Source: Chromatiales bacterium (GTDB taxonomy: Bacteria > Pseudomonadota > Gammaproteobacteria > UBA6429 > Thiohalophilaceae). Taken from it: DNA of 11,880 bases. Position 1 is the stretch's first letter. Each line of letters starts with the position of its first letter. Under the pieces are notes generated by a model. The model saw only the letters and a program-made list of their open reading frames with translations. It was not told where the DNA came from and ran no database searches. Location: assembly GCA_027070385.1 (NCBI GenBank), contig JALXDW010000435.1, forward strand, positions 1 through 11,880. The letters are read 5' to 3'. The position numbers and the translations under genes are program-made. Below, one piece after another: positions 1-7,005 of the stretch.

Positions 1-228
1 GAGATTAAAAGGGGTTTTATCTTCTGTATTAGAATATTTTGTCTGAAGCTCCTTATCTTCGAGTTCTTCAGCAAGAAAACCAAGGCAATCGGACTTCCAT
101 TCACGTTTAAGCATAATTGGCAGTCGACAGATAACCACATTAAGAAAGCTACCAACCAGTAAACTGAACAGAAAAACAGTGCTCAGAAAAAAAAAGGAGT
201 TGGATATTAAATACTGATAAATCTCCAT
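1..228 (-). CDS. pilD: Prepilin peptidase PilD, N-terminal part, cut by window edge
   Basis: This encodes the first 76 residues of the type IV prepilin leader peptidase and N-methyltransferase, an inner-membrane aspartic protease that processes PilA and minor pilins. The gene starts at the ATG at 228-226 and stays open to base 1. The protein opens with a hydrophobic segment (about residues 11-27), followed by the family hallmark GSFLNVVICRLP (residues 26-37) and IMLKREW. The window ends just before the zinc-binding CxxC motifs expected in this family, so the catalytic aspartates cannot be checked. It lies only 7 bp after the pilC stop, as the last visible gene of a pilB-pilC-pilD operon. No strong Shine-Dalgarno is visible, so translational coupling to pilC is likely. 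Confidence 0.9.
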   Translation of the reverse strand, partial: MEIYQYLISNSFFFLSTVFLFSLLVGSFLNVVICRLPIMLKREWKSDCLGFLAEELEDKELQTKYSNTEDKTPFNL

Positions 229-235
229 TTGAAGC

Positions 236-1465
236 TTAGACTACCTGGCCCATCTGGAAGATAGGCAGATACATGGCCACCACAATACCACCAATTATTA
301 CACCCAACACAGCCATAATCATGGGTTCCAGCAAACTGGTTAGGCCATCCACCAGATTATCTACTTCGGCCTCGTAAAAATCGGCGACCTTACCCAGCAT
401 GGTGTCCAGGGCGCCGGACTCTTCACCAATAGCCGTCATCTGAATAACCATATTCGGGAAAACGCCACTATTGGTCATGGCTTTGTTTAACTGTGTACCT
501 GTTGCCACTTCCTGCTGAATTTGATCGACAGCATTACTGAAAACGATATTGCCCACTGCCCCTGATACTGAACTGAGAGCTTCAACCAGAGGTGTACCAG
601 CAGCAAACATAGTTTGTAGAGTACGGGCATAACGAGCTATAGCGGCTTTTTCCAGAATAGGACCAACAATGGCAATTTTAAGTGCCATTTTATCAAGAAA
701 TTCCCGCATTTTCCTGGAACGTTTTTTAAAATAAAAGAAAGTATATAAGGCTATTCCTGCTCCACCGAATACAGCATACCACCATTCTTGAAGAAACTTA
801 GACATATTGACAACAAATTGAGTTGGCGCGGGTAAATCTGCTCCAAAGTTTTTAAACATATCCTCAAATTGTGGGATGACAAAGAGTAATAAGATAGTTA
901 CCACAATAATAGCAACAACTATAACTGCAATTGGGTAAAACATGGCTTTTTTAATTTTAGACTTAAGCGCTTCAGTCTTTTCCTTATAAGTTGCAACCTT
1001 ATCCAGGATACTATCCAGAATACCAGCATGTTCACCGGCTTGCACTAAACTGCAATATAAGTCGTCAAAATATAAAGGATGTTTTCTTAATGCCTCAGTT
1101 AACGAACTACCACCCTCTACATCGGCCTTAATATTCATAATTAACTCAGACATAGAAGCATTTTCATGTCCGGTACCTACAATTTCAAAAGCCTGTACTA
1201 AAGGAACACCAGCTTTCATCATAGTGGCCAACTGTCTGGAAAAAATAGCAATATCCAGAGGGGTAATAGGTTTTTTCTTTGGCCCACCGAGACCAAACAA
1301 GGGCTTGGGTTTTAACTTGATCTTAAGAACATTAATGCCTTCACGCCTTAGCTGAGCTTTGGCCAGAGCCATATTCTTTGCCTGGATTTCCCCCTTTTTT
1401 CGGTTGCCGTTTCTATCTGCACCTTCCCAGAGAAAAATTGGAACCGGTTTTTCTTTTGCTGCCAT
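236..1465 (-). CDS. pilC: Type IV pilus inner-membrane platform protein PilC
   Basis: PilC is the polytopic inner-membrane platform of the type IV pilus machine; it couples the PilB and PilT ATPases to pilin insertion and removal. The protein has 409 residues, the normal family length. It has a soluble N-terminus beginning FLWEGADRNG, then two T2SSF repeats at roughly 72-195 and 275-397. Each repeat is followed by or contains strongly hydrophobic segments (about 174-197, 227-246 and 374-398). Paired motifs such as MMKAGVPLVQAFE and MFAAGTPLVEALS, and AGEHAG and GEESGALD, show the internal duplication. The ATG start is supported by an AAGGA Shine-Dalgarno (1476-1472), 6 nt upstream. It lies 160 bp after pilB, separated by a heptamer repeat tract, and 7 bp before pilD. 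Confidence 0.97.
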   Translation of the reverse strand: MAAKEKPVPIFLWEGADRNGNRKKGEIQAKNMALAKAQLRREGINVLKIKLKPKPLFGLGGPKKKPITPLDIAIFSRQLATMMKAGVPLVQAFEIVGTGHENASMSELIMNIKADVEGGSSLTEALRKHPLYFDDLYCSLVQAGEHAGILDSILDKVATYKEKTEALKSKIKKAMFYPIAVIVVAIIVVTILLLFVIPQFEDMFKNFGADLPAPTQFVVNMSKFLQEWWYAVFGGAGIALYTFFYFKKRSRKMREFLDKMALKIAIVGPILEKAAIARYARTLQTMFAAGTPLVEALSSVSGAVGNIVFSNAVDQIQQEVATGTQLNKAMTNSGVFPNMVIQMTAIGEESGALDTMLGKVADFYEAEVDNLVDGLTSLLEPMIMAVLGVIIGGIVVAMYLPIFQMGQVV

Positions 1466-1563
1466 TAGTAATCCTTAAATTTTGTAATAACGATGTTCTA
1501 TTTAAAAACTCGAAAATTATGTTTTTTTCTTATAATCCCAAGACAAAGTCTTTATACTTTTCT

Positions 1564-1626
1564 CAACGCTCAACGCTCAACGCTCAACGCTCAACGCTCA
1601 ACGCTCAACGCTCAACGCTCAACGCT
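1564..1626. repeat. Heptanucleotide tandem repeat, 9 perfect copies
   Basis: Nine perfect head-to-tail copies of caacgct (AGCGTTG on the strand of the pil operon) fill 63 bp of the pilB-pilC spacer. A partial unit (ct) precedes them. The last base of the last copy is also the first base of the reversed pilB stop codon (tta at 1626-1628), so the tract starts right at the end of PilB. It does not alter the PilB reading frame. The apparent plus-strand reading frame through it, a repeating STLNAQR peptide, is only a by-product of the repeat. Such tracts can change copy number by slippage. Confidence 0.95.
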
Positions 1627-3344
1627 TATTCTTTAGTAACCCTGTTTACTTCTTCAAGGCTGGTAATACCATCCATTACCTTTTTAAGCCCTGACTGTCT
1701 TAAATCTGGGATCCCCTCTTTTTGTGCCTGATCAGCCAGATCAATGGCATTACCGCCTTCCATAATAATACGTCCCATTGCATCTGAAATTTTCATAACC
1801 TGATAAATACCCACCCGACCTTTATAACCATTGGTACAGTTGGAGCAACCCACCGGCTTGTAAACAGTAATGCCCTTAGCAACCTGTTCTTCAGTAAACC
1901 CTTCTTCTAGCAAAGCTTCCTTTGGTATATCTGCAGGCTGTTTACAATCATTACATAAGCGTCGGGCAAGGCGCTGAGCAATAATTAAGCTAACAGCAGA
2001 GGCGATATTATAAGGTGGAACACCCATATTCATAAGGCGCCCAAGCGTTTGTGGGGCATCATTAGTATGTAAAGTGGACAGAACCATATGGCCGGTTTGT
2101 GCTGCTTTAATGGCAATTTCTGCTGTTTCCAGGTCGCGAATCTCCCCGACCATCACTATATCCGGATCCTGACGTAAGAAAGATCGCAGAGCTGCAGCAA
2201 AGGTAAGCCCGGTTTTAGGGTTTACATTGACCTGATTAACCCCGGGTAAATTAATTTCTGCAGGATCTTCTGCCGTAGAAATATTAACGTTTTCTGTATT
2301 CAGGATATTCAGGCCTGTATATAATGAGACTGTTTTACCTGAACCCGTTGGTCCTGTAACCAGAATCATCCCCTGTGGTTTGGCAAGGGCATCAAGATAA
2401 AGTTTTTTCTGAAAATCCTCATAACCCAGTGCATCAATACCCAGTTTGGCACTGCTGGGATCCAGAATCCGTAAAACGGCCTTTTCTCCAAATAGTGTTG
2501 GACAGGTACTGACACGAAAATCGATGGCTCGGTTTTTGGATATTTTCATCCTCATACGGCCATCCTGAGGGATACGTCGTTCAGATATATCCAGGCGGGA
2601 CAAAACCTTGATGCGTGCTAATATTCTGGGGGTTAAGTTAACAGGTGGTTTGGCTACTTCCTGTAATAAACCATCCATTCTTAAACGAACCCGGAAAAAC
2701 TTCTCGTATGGCTCAAAGTGGATGTCAGAAGCACCTTTATTAATGGCATCGAGTAAAATTTTATTGACAAATTTAACGACCGGAGCATCATCCGCATCAC
2801 TGCGGCTAACATCATCATCATCTTTTTCAGTATCTTCATAATCCAGTCCATCCAGCTCGTCATCACTGAAATCAGACATATCCATGCTTTCATCAGCATC
2901 AGACATTACTCTATCAATGACTTTTTCCAGCTTGTCAGCCTCAACAAGTATTGCCTCGGCACTCAAGCCAGACTGAAATTTAATTTCATCCAGAGCACTA
3001 ATATTGGTAGGATCTGCCAAGGCAATAAATAGCCGGTTCCCACGTTTAAAAATGGGCAGAGCATGATGTTTGGTTATCAGGTCTTCTTTTATTAAAGATG
3101 ACGTTTCCTTTTCAATATCCAGGGCTGATATATCCAGAAGTGGTGTGCCAAACTCTGTGGATGCCAATGTGGCAATATCAATGGACTTAACCAGGTTTTT
3201 ACTGGTAACATATTGAACAAACGGTAGTTTTTCTTTTTTTGCCTCTTCAATGGCTTTGGTGGCTTCTTCTTCCTGGAGAAGGTTCTGCATGACAAGCTGT
3301 CTTGCCAGACCAGTTAGTTGTGTGGATTGTTGGGCTAATACCAT
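1626..3344 (-). CDS. pilB: Type IV pilus assembly ATPase PilB
   Basis: PilB is the cytoplasmic hexameric ATPase that powers pilus extension through PilC. The protein has 572 residues, typical for the family. An MshEN/GSPII_E-type N-terminal domain covers about residues 1-140. A highly acidic linker spans about 149-187. The ATPase core carries Walker A GPTGSGKT (331-338), an Asp-box region STAEDPAE (356-363), Walker B DPDIVMVGEIRD (393-404) and the His-box TGHMVLSTLHTND (417-429). A zinc-binding pair of CxxC motifs sits at C464/C467 and C500/C503. All key motifs are intact. It is the first gene of the pilB-pilC-pilD operon; pilA is not next to it. A small nucleotidyltransferase gene diverges upstream. 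The start ATG has only a weak AAGAA upstream. Confidence 0.97.
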   Translation of the reverse strand: MVLAQQSTQLTGLARQLVMQNLLQEEEATKAIEEAKKEKLPFVQYVTSKNLVKSIDIATLASTEFGTPLLDISALDIEKETSSLIKEDLITKHHALPIFKRGNRLFIALADPTNISALDEIKFQSGLSAEAILVEADKLEKVIDRVMSDADESMDMSDFSDDELDGLDYEDTEKDDDDVSRSDADDAPVVKFVNKILLDAINKGASDIHFEPYEKFFRVRLRMDGLLQEVAKPPVNLTPRILARIKVLSRLDISERRIPQDGRMRMKISKNRAIDFRVSTCPTLFGEKAVLRILDPSSAKLGIDALGYEDFQKKLYLDALAKPQGMILVTGPTGSGKTVSLYTGLNILNTENVNISTAEDPAEINLPGVNQVNVNPKTGLTFAAALRSFLRQDPDIVMVGEIRDLETAEIAIKAAQTGHMVLSTLHTNDAPQTLGRLMNMGVPPYNIASAVSLIIAQRLARRLCNDCKQPADIPKEALLEEGFTEEQVAKGITVYKPVGCSNCTNGYKGRVGIYQVMKISDAMGRIIMEGGNAIDLADQAQKEGIPDLRQSGLKKVMDGITSLEEVNRVTKE

Positions 3345-3581
3345 AATTTTCTTAATTTTGTGTGAATGACTGATGCTTATATGTTTTATAGAGCTTATTT
3401 TAGTACATACTTTAATTATAGCTAAAAAACATTTGTTTTTTTATAAATAAAATAGTAAAAATGAGATTTGTTTCAAGAAAAGACGGTGAATTTGGTTTTA
3501 ATCTACTATAATCCTTAATAAATCAAAAAAATCAGACGCTGTATTTATCCGCTAAATTAAATTATTGGCAGAATCCATACC
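3345..3581. promoter_or_regulatory. Divergent intergenic region with candidate promoters
   Basis: This AT-rich 237-bp gap separates the divergent pilB and nucleotidyltransferase genes, so it must hold both promoters. A perfect TATAAT is present on the minus strand (3420-3415), about 70 bp before the pilB start. Another lies on the plus strand (3507-3512), about 70 bp before the nucleotidyltransferase start. Neither has a convincing -35 hexamer at normal spacing, so these are candidates only. No sigma-54 element was seen. Confidence 0.3.
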
Positions 3582-3878
3582 ATGAGGCTTTCAGCTGAAA
3601 CTCAAAAGCAACTTTTACAATATGCTTACCAGCATTTTGGAAATATTAAAATGTATCTGTTTGGCAGTCGTACTGATGACAGCAAAAAAGGGGGAGATAT
3701 TGACCTGTTTATTCAAACGCCTAAGCATTTAAGTAACAAAATTGAAGCGGGGTGCCGATTGAGCGCGCGTCTTTATATAAAATTAGGCGGACGAAAAGTA
3801 GATTTCTTGATAAAAGACAGGTATAGCAGTATAGAATCCATCTACCAACAAGCGATTGATTATGGCGTGGCTTTATGA
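3582..3878 (+). CDS. Minimal nucleotidyltransferase (MNT/MntA-like)
   Basis: This 98-residue protein is a minimal nucleotidyltransferase of the DNA polymerase beta superfamily. It shows the diagnostic motif LFGSR (26-30), then GGDIDLF with the metal-binding pair D39 and D41, and a third acidic residue D74 in KVDFLI, so the catalytic triad looks complete. Proteins of this size and motif usually act as the antitoxin of MNT/HEPN pairs, where they modify the HEPN toxin with AMP; that role here is inferred from the family. The next frame starts inside its stop codon (ATGA at 3875-3878), as expected for such a pair, but that partner is cut short. The Shine-Dalgarno is weak. Confidence 0.75.
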   Translation: MRLSAETQKQLLQYAYQHFGNIKMYLFGSRTDDSKKGGDIDLFIQTPKHLSNKIEAGCRLSARLYIKLGGRKVDFLIKDRYSSIESIYQQAIDYGVAL

Positions 3879-4015
3879 AGCATAAAACACAACAAGAACA
3901 CTGGTTTTTGGTTAATCAACTTCTTGCAGTTACAGAAAATGTTATTTTATTAAATGATTTATCATTTGAAAACCCGCACGCCTGGATGATAAAGTCATTT
4001 ATCTTTGCGAAATGA
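3875..4015 (+). pseudogene. Truncated partner of the nucleotidyltransferase (probable HEPN-type toxin remnant)
   Basis: A frame opens at ATG 3875 in a 4-base ATGA overlap with the nucleotidyltransferase gene and ends at TGA 4013-4015, giving only 46 residues. It begins MKHKTQQEHWFLVNQLLAV and reads as a helical N-terminus. MNT partners are normally well over 100 residues and carry an RxxxxH (HEPN) motif, which is absent here. The coding sense seems to hold only to about base 3969; the downstream sequence makes better protein sense in another frame. I therefore read it as the N-terminal stub of the partner gene, cut by a deletion or recombination junction near 3970. The family assignment of the stub rests on its position, not on its own motifs. 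Confidence 0.5.
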
Positions 4016-4248
4016 CCTATAGCCTGGATGTGGAGCTAAAAAACATTCCCGATCCGGTACGCCCGCACAAGCTGCATGTCAGTGTCCCGGAAAGTGTTAA
4101 GCCGTTAATTGAAAAAGCCCTTAATGGCGCCATCCACTTGGGCGGCTTTACCGGCATCAGCATAAAAAAAATGAGTTTTAGAGAGTCCTTTAATCAGATG
4201 GTTAAAGAAAAATCCGCTAAAGCCACTGAACAGGCTGTTAAGCACTAA
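4012..4248 (+). CDS. Hypothetical protein, probably a C-terminal gene fragment
   Basis: A 78-residue frame from ATG 4012 (MTYSLDVELKNIPDPVRPH) has no recognised domain. It is predicted soluble, with a short helical and basic C-terminus. The same frame is open upstream of that ATG back to a TGA at 3967-3969. The added codons also look protein-like (reading ARLDDKVIYLCEM). This suggests the ATG is internal and that the stretch is the 3' remainder of a larger gene that lost its beginning. The GC-richer, well-balanced codons near 4060-4140 contrast with the AT-rich stub before it. Product and function are unknown; it may not be expressed as a useful protein. Confidence 0.4.
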   Translation: MTYSLDVELKNIPDPVRPHKLHVSVPESVKPLIEKALNGAIHLGGFTGISIKKMSFRESFNQMVKEKSAKATEQAVKH

Positions 4249-4276
4249 AAATTTACACAAATTAAATGGCTGTTTT

Positions 4277-4336
4277 ATGACTCCTGAACAGGCTTGGTAT
4301 TTCTTAATGCTTAAGCTCATTGGAAATTTTGAATGA
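4277..4336 (+). CDS. Possible 19-residue leader ORF before the sugar operon
   Basis: ATG 4277 opens a 19-codon frame (MTPEQAWYFLMLKLIGNFE) whose TGA overlaps the aminotransferase ATG as ATGA (4333-4336). Its position could couple translation into the operon, or it could be the tail of a vanished gene. There is no clear ribosome binding site and no homology that I recognise. A weak -35-like TTTACA lies at 4252-4257 without a good -10. Chance is a serious alternative. Confidence 0.2.
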   Translation: MTPEQAWYFLMLKLIGNFE

Positions 4337-5421
4337 TCCATGTAACCAAAACTTATCTGCCGGATATAAAAAAATATAAGCATTATGTGGATAAGATTTA
4401 CCAGAACGGCAGGGTAACGAATAACGGCCCTTTACTCGTGGAACTGGAAGAGAAACTGGCGGATTATCTGGGGGTTAAACATATTGTTCTGGTTTCCAAT
4501 GGAACCGCGGCCCTTGAAATTGCCTACCGGACACTGGATTTAAATGGCTTTGCAATTACCAGCCCGTTTTCTTTTGTAGCGACCACCAGTTCTCTGGTGA
4601 CCAATAGTATCCTGCCGATTTTTGCTGATATTAACCCTCAAACCTTTAATATTGAGGCGGATAATATTGAAGCCTTATGTACACCTCATACTCGTGCTAT
4701 TGTTCCAGTGCATGTATTTGGTAATGCCTGCGAGGTAGAAAAAATTGCCCAGATAGCTCAGCGGTTAAATCTAAAGGTGGTTTATGATGCGGCTCATGCT
4801 TTTAATGTGCGTTTTAAAGGCAATAGCATATTAAATTACGGGGATATTTCAACACTCAGTTTTCATGCAACCAAGCTTTTTCATACAATAGAAGGCGGAG
4901 CCCTGGTTATTAATGATGATGATCTGGTACAAAAAGCACGTTATCTGATTAATTTTGGAATAGAAAATGCTGAATCCATTCCTGAATTAGGCATTAATGC
5001 CAAAATGAACGAGTTTGAAGCCGCAATGGGTTTGTGCATGCTGGAAGAAATGCACTTAATTGAGGAAAAACGGGCTGAAATTTACAGTTATTATCAGCAG
5101 GAACTCAATGGTTTTGTACAGTTTCAGCAACTAAATTCAGATGCAAGTAATAATTACAGCTATTTTCCTGTTGTGTTTGAAAATGAAAAACAGTTATTGG
5201 CGGTGCAGGCAGACTTAAATGCCCATAATATTTTCCCCAGACGCTATTTTTATCCTTCTTTGAATACTTTGAGTTATATTGAACCCAGGCAAAAATGCCC
5301 GATATCTGAAGGTATTTCGGATAAGGTTTTATGTTTGCCTATTTTTTCTGAACTGGAAAATAACTTTCAGAAAATTATTATTAATACTATTAAAGCTAAA
5401 GTCGGTTTACAGTCTGGTTAA
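4333..5421 (+). CDS. DegT/DnrJ/EryC1-family sugar aminotransferase (VioA-like)
   Basis: This is a PLP-dependent aminotransferase that converts a keto sugar nucleotide to an amino sugar nucleotide in the cytoplasm, usually with glutamate as donor. The protein has 362 residues, the usual size for the family. Visible landmarks are SNGTAAL (55-61) for phosphate binding, YDAAHAF with D152 stacking on the cofactor, and SFHATKLFHTIEGGA carrying the Schiff-base lysine K181. The C-terminal RRYFYPSL is reminiscent of VioA, which makes dTDP-4-amino-4,6-dideoxyglucose; C-3 aminotransferases such as FdtB or QdtB remain possible. It is the first gene of a compact plus-strand operon followed by an LpxD-like acyltransferase, a KAS III and an acyl carrier protein. 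Substrate assignment is inference. Confidence 0.9.
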   Translation: MIHVTKTYLPDIKKYKHYVDKIYQNGRVTNNGPLLVELEEKLADYLGVKHIVLVSNGTAALEIAYRTLDLNGFAITSPFSFVATTSSLVTNSILPIFADINPQTFNIEADNIEALCTPHTRAIVPVHVFGNACEVEKIAQIAQRLNLKVVYDAAHAFNVRFKGNSILNYGDISTLSFHATKLFHTIEGGALVINDDDLVQKARYLINFGIENAESIPELGINAKMNEFEAAMGLCMLEEMHLIEEKRAEIYSYYQQELNGFVQFQQLNSDASNNYSYFPVVFENEKQLLAVQADLNAHNIFPRRYFYPSLNTLSYIEPRQKCPISEGISDKVLCLPIFSELENNFQKIIINTIKAKVGLQSG

Positions 5422-5425
5422 TACA

Positions 5426-6373
5426 GTGGAATTTATTAGATTTATCAAAGAAATAACATGTTCTGAAATAGTATCATTAAGTAAGAAAATTACTGGTTCA
5501 GATAAGTTATTAAGCATTAAGTCTGGAAACACGGCTGCAGATATAATCATTGGTGTTTCTGATGGCCGCTATGCAGTGGGACAGACCCTTTGTTTTTTAG
5601 AAAGACTCCCGGAAAATGAAAAATCAACACAATTAAAACAAACCTGTATTATTACTAATCAACAAACCGCTGCAAAGCTTACAGGGCATAATCTAATAAT
5701 AGTGGATGATCCCCGTGCTCTGTTTATTGATTTGCTCAGTCAATTAAAACAATCTCCGGGATTTGCATGCTTTTCTTCTTTAGTGGATGTCGAACCTGAA
5801 ATACATAAAGATAGTCAAATTCATTCACAGGCAGTTATTGAACCGGGTGTTTATATTGCCCAGGGTGCTGTAATAAACGCGGGATGCGTTATAAAGCAGG
5901 GCACTTATATTGGTCGTAATGTTACAATACGAGAAAATACCACTATTGGCACTGCAGGGATTACAGTGTATAAAACACAGGATGACAGGGTACTTCGTTT
6001 TCCACATATTGCCGGTGTAATTATTGGTGATGAGGTTGAAATAGGGGCTTCCTGTGTGATTGCTAAAGGGGTGATGTCATCGACGGTTATTGGAAACAAT
6101 AGTGTAATAGGTAATTTATCTAATATAGGGCATGGAGTGAATATCGGCCATCATGTCTGGATGTCTGTGGGCAGCCTTATTGGAGGCAATACAAAAATTG
6201 GTGAACGAAGCACACTGGGCCTGGGTGTGAGTGTACGAGATAATTTGAAAATTGGACATGATTGCTCAATAGGAATGGGGGCTGTGGTAGTAAAAGATGT
6301 TCAGACAGGTGATTCAATGTTCGGTAATCCGGCTAAAAAAATGCGTAAAATTAATGCAGGGCCAAAACGGTGA
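5426..6373 (+). CDS. LpxD-like left-handed beta-helix N-acyltransferase
   Basis: The 315-residue protein resembles LpxD, which moves a 3-hydroxyacyl chain from acyl carrier protein to the amine of a UDP-sugar. The N-terminal part (1-105) is LpxD-like, including DDPRALF (94-100). The middle and C-terminal parts hold many hexapeptide repeats of the [IV]G-x4 type, with IIGDEVEIGA (199-208) and NIGHGVNIG (233-241). H236 aligns with the LpxD catalytic histidine. The frame is open further upstream inside the aminotransferase gene; I chose GTG 5426 because it lies 5 bp after that stop and gives the natural N-terminus. It probably acylates the amino sugar made by the preceding gene, using acyl groups on the operon's own carrier protein. 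It is unlikely to be lipid A LpxD itself, because it lies outside the usual lpx cluster. Confidence 0.85.
   Translation: MEFIRFIKEITCSEIVSLSKKITGSDKLLSIKSGNTAADIIIGVSDGRYAVGQTLCFLERLPENEKSTQLKQTCIITNQQTAAKLTGHNLIIVDDPRALFIDLLSQLKQSPGFACFSSLVDVEPEIHKDSQIHSQAVIEPGVYIAQGAVINAGCVIKQGTYIGRNVTIRENTTIGTAGITVYKTQDDRVLRFPHIAGVIIGDEVEIGASCVIAKGVMSSTVIGNNSVIGNLSNIGHGVNIGHHVWMSVGSLIGGNTKIGERSTLGLGVSVRDNLKIGHDCSIGMGAVVVKDVQTGDSMFGNPAKKMRKINAGPKR
6358..6361 (+). promoter_or_regulatory. Shine-Dalgarno AGGG supporting the GTG start at 6370
   Basis: AGGG lies 8 nt upstream of GTG 6370, inside the end of the acyltransferase gene. The alternative ATG at 6394, eight codons later, has no comparable site in front of it. 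This favours the GTG start and a GTGA overlap between the two genes. Confidence 0.5.
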
Positions 6374-7005
6374 ATGGAAACAAACCGGTTGCTATGAAGA
6401 TAAAAATAATTGAGTTTACCTATAAAGGAACAAGAAATTATATTCATGGTACGGATATGTTTAATCGCATGATGACAGAAATTCCCCCCGGAACTTTGGT
6501 GGAGAAAATTATATTTACCGTTCATAATGTAGTGCACTCAACAAAATGCCACTTATATTGCTCTGAAGATAAAACAATAATAAATAAATTAGATAATATT
6601 TCTGTACGATGTAAATATGAAATAGAGGGTATAACATATTGGATGGCAATTTCAGAAGCTGAGGATACTGAACATCAATCAGAGAAAAAAAGAGTTGCTT
6701 ATGATGAAAGTAAGATTACTGAACTTTGTAATATGATAGATAATAGCATTACATTATCCGGGGAAAGTCCTTATAGTTTTATTGAAACAGTCGTTGCTAT
6801 GAATAAATACATGCTGCAACAATTGTTTCCTGATGTAACAGGAAAATGGTTCTTTACCAGAATTGATCTTCCGGTACTATGCAGTCAGAATGAAAATATA
6901 AACTTAATATTACGACATAATATAAACTATAAATTAATTAAAACTGAAATTAAGTCAGGTGGCGATATTGTGGGCAATATTTTCTTTTCACTGGTGAATG
7001 TATGA
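6370..7005 (+). CDS. Uncharacterised protein in acyl-amino-sugar operon, possible double hotdog
   Basis: I do not recognise this 211-residue protein with certainty. It starts at GTG 6370, overlapping the acyltransferase stop (GTGA), and ends by overlapping the KAS III start (ATGA at 7002-7005), so translation is probably coupled on both sides. It has no signal peptide or membrane segment. Two halves can be seen. Residues 20-105 have a helix-like NYIHGTDMFNRMM followed by alternating strands. Residues 130-211 have FIETVVAMNKYMLQQLF followed by strands ending in GNIFFSLV. This helix-then-sheet pattern, with an ending like the FabZ and thioesterase type, suggests a tandem hotdog fold acting on acyl thioesters, such as a dehydratase or thioesterase. 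That is inference from pattern only. No catalytic residue can be assigned. Confidence 0.8.
   Translation: MNGNKPVAMKIKIIEFTYKGTRNYIHGTDMFNRMMTEIPPGTLVEKIIFTVHNVVHSTKCHLYCSEDKTIINKLDNISVRCKYEIEGITYWMAISEAEDTEHQSEKKRVAYDESKITELCNMIDNSITLSGESPYSFIETVVAMNKYMLQQLFPDVTGKWFFTRIDLPVLCSQNENINLILRHNINYKLIKTEIKSGGDIVGNIFFSLVNV

Noticed and set aside
1564..1626. CRISPR-like array
   Set aside because: Units are 7 bp with no spacers; this is a simple tandem repeat.
1378..1731. Plus-strand frame with repeated STLNAQR peptide
   Set aside because: The periodic peptide is only the translation of the 7-bp repeat; the rest is antisense to pilB and pilC, and there is no ribosome binding site.
2780..2900. Very acidic stretch in PilB
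   Set aside because: An acidic linker before the ATPase domain is common in gammaproteobacterial PilB proteins, so it is not a special feature.
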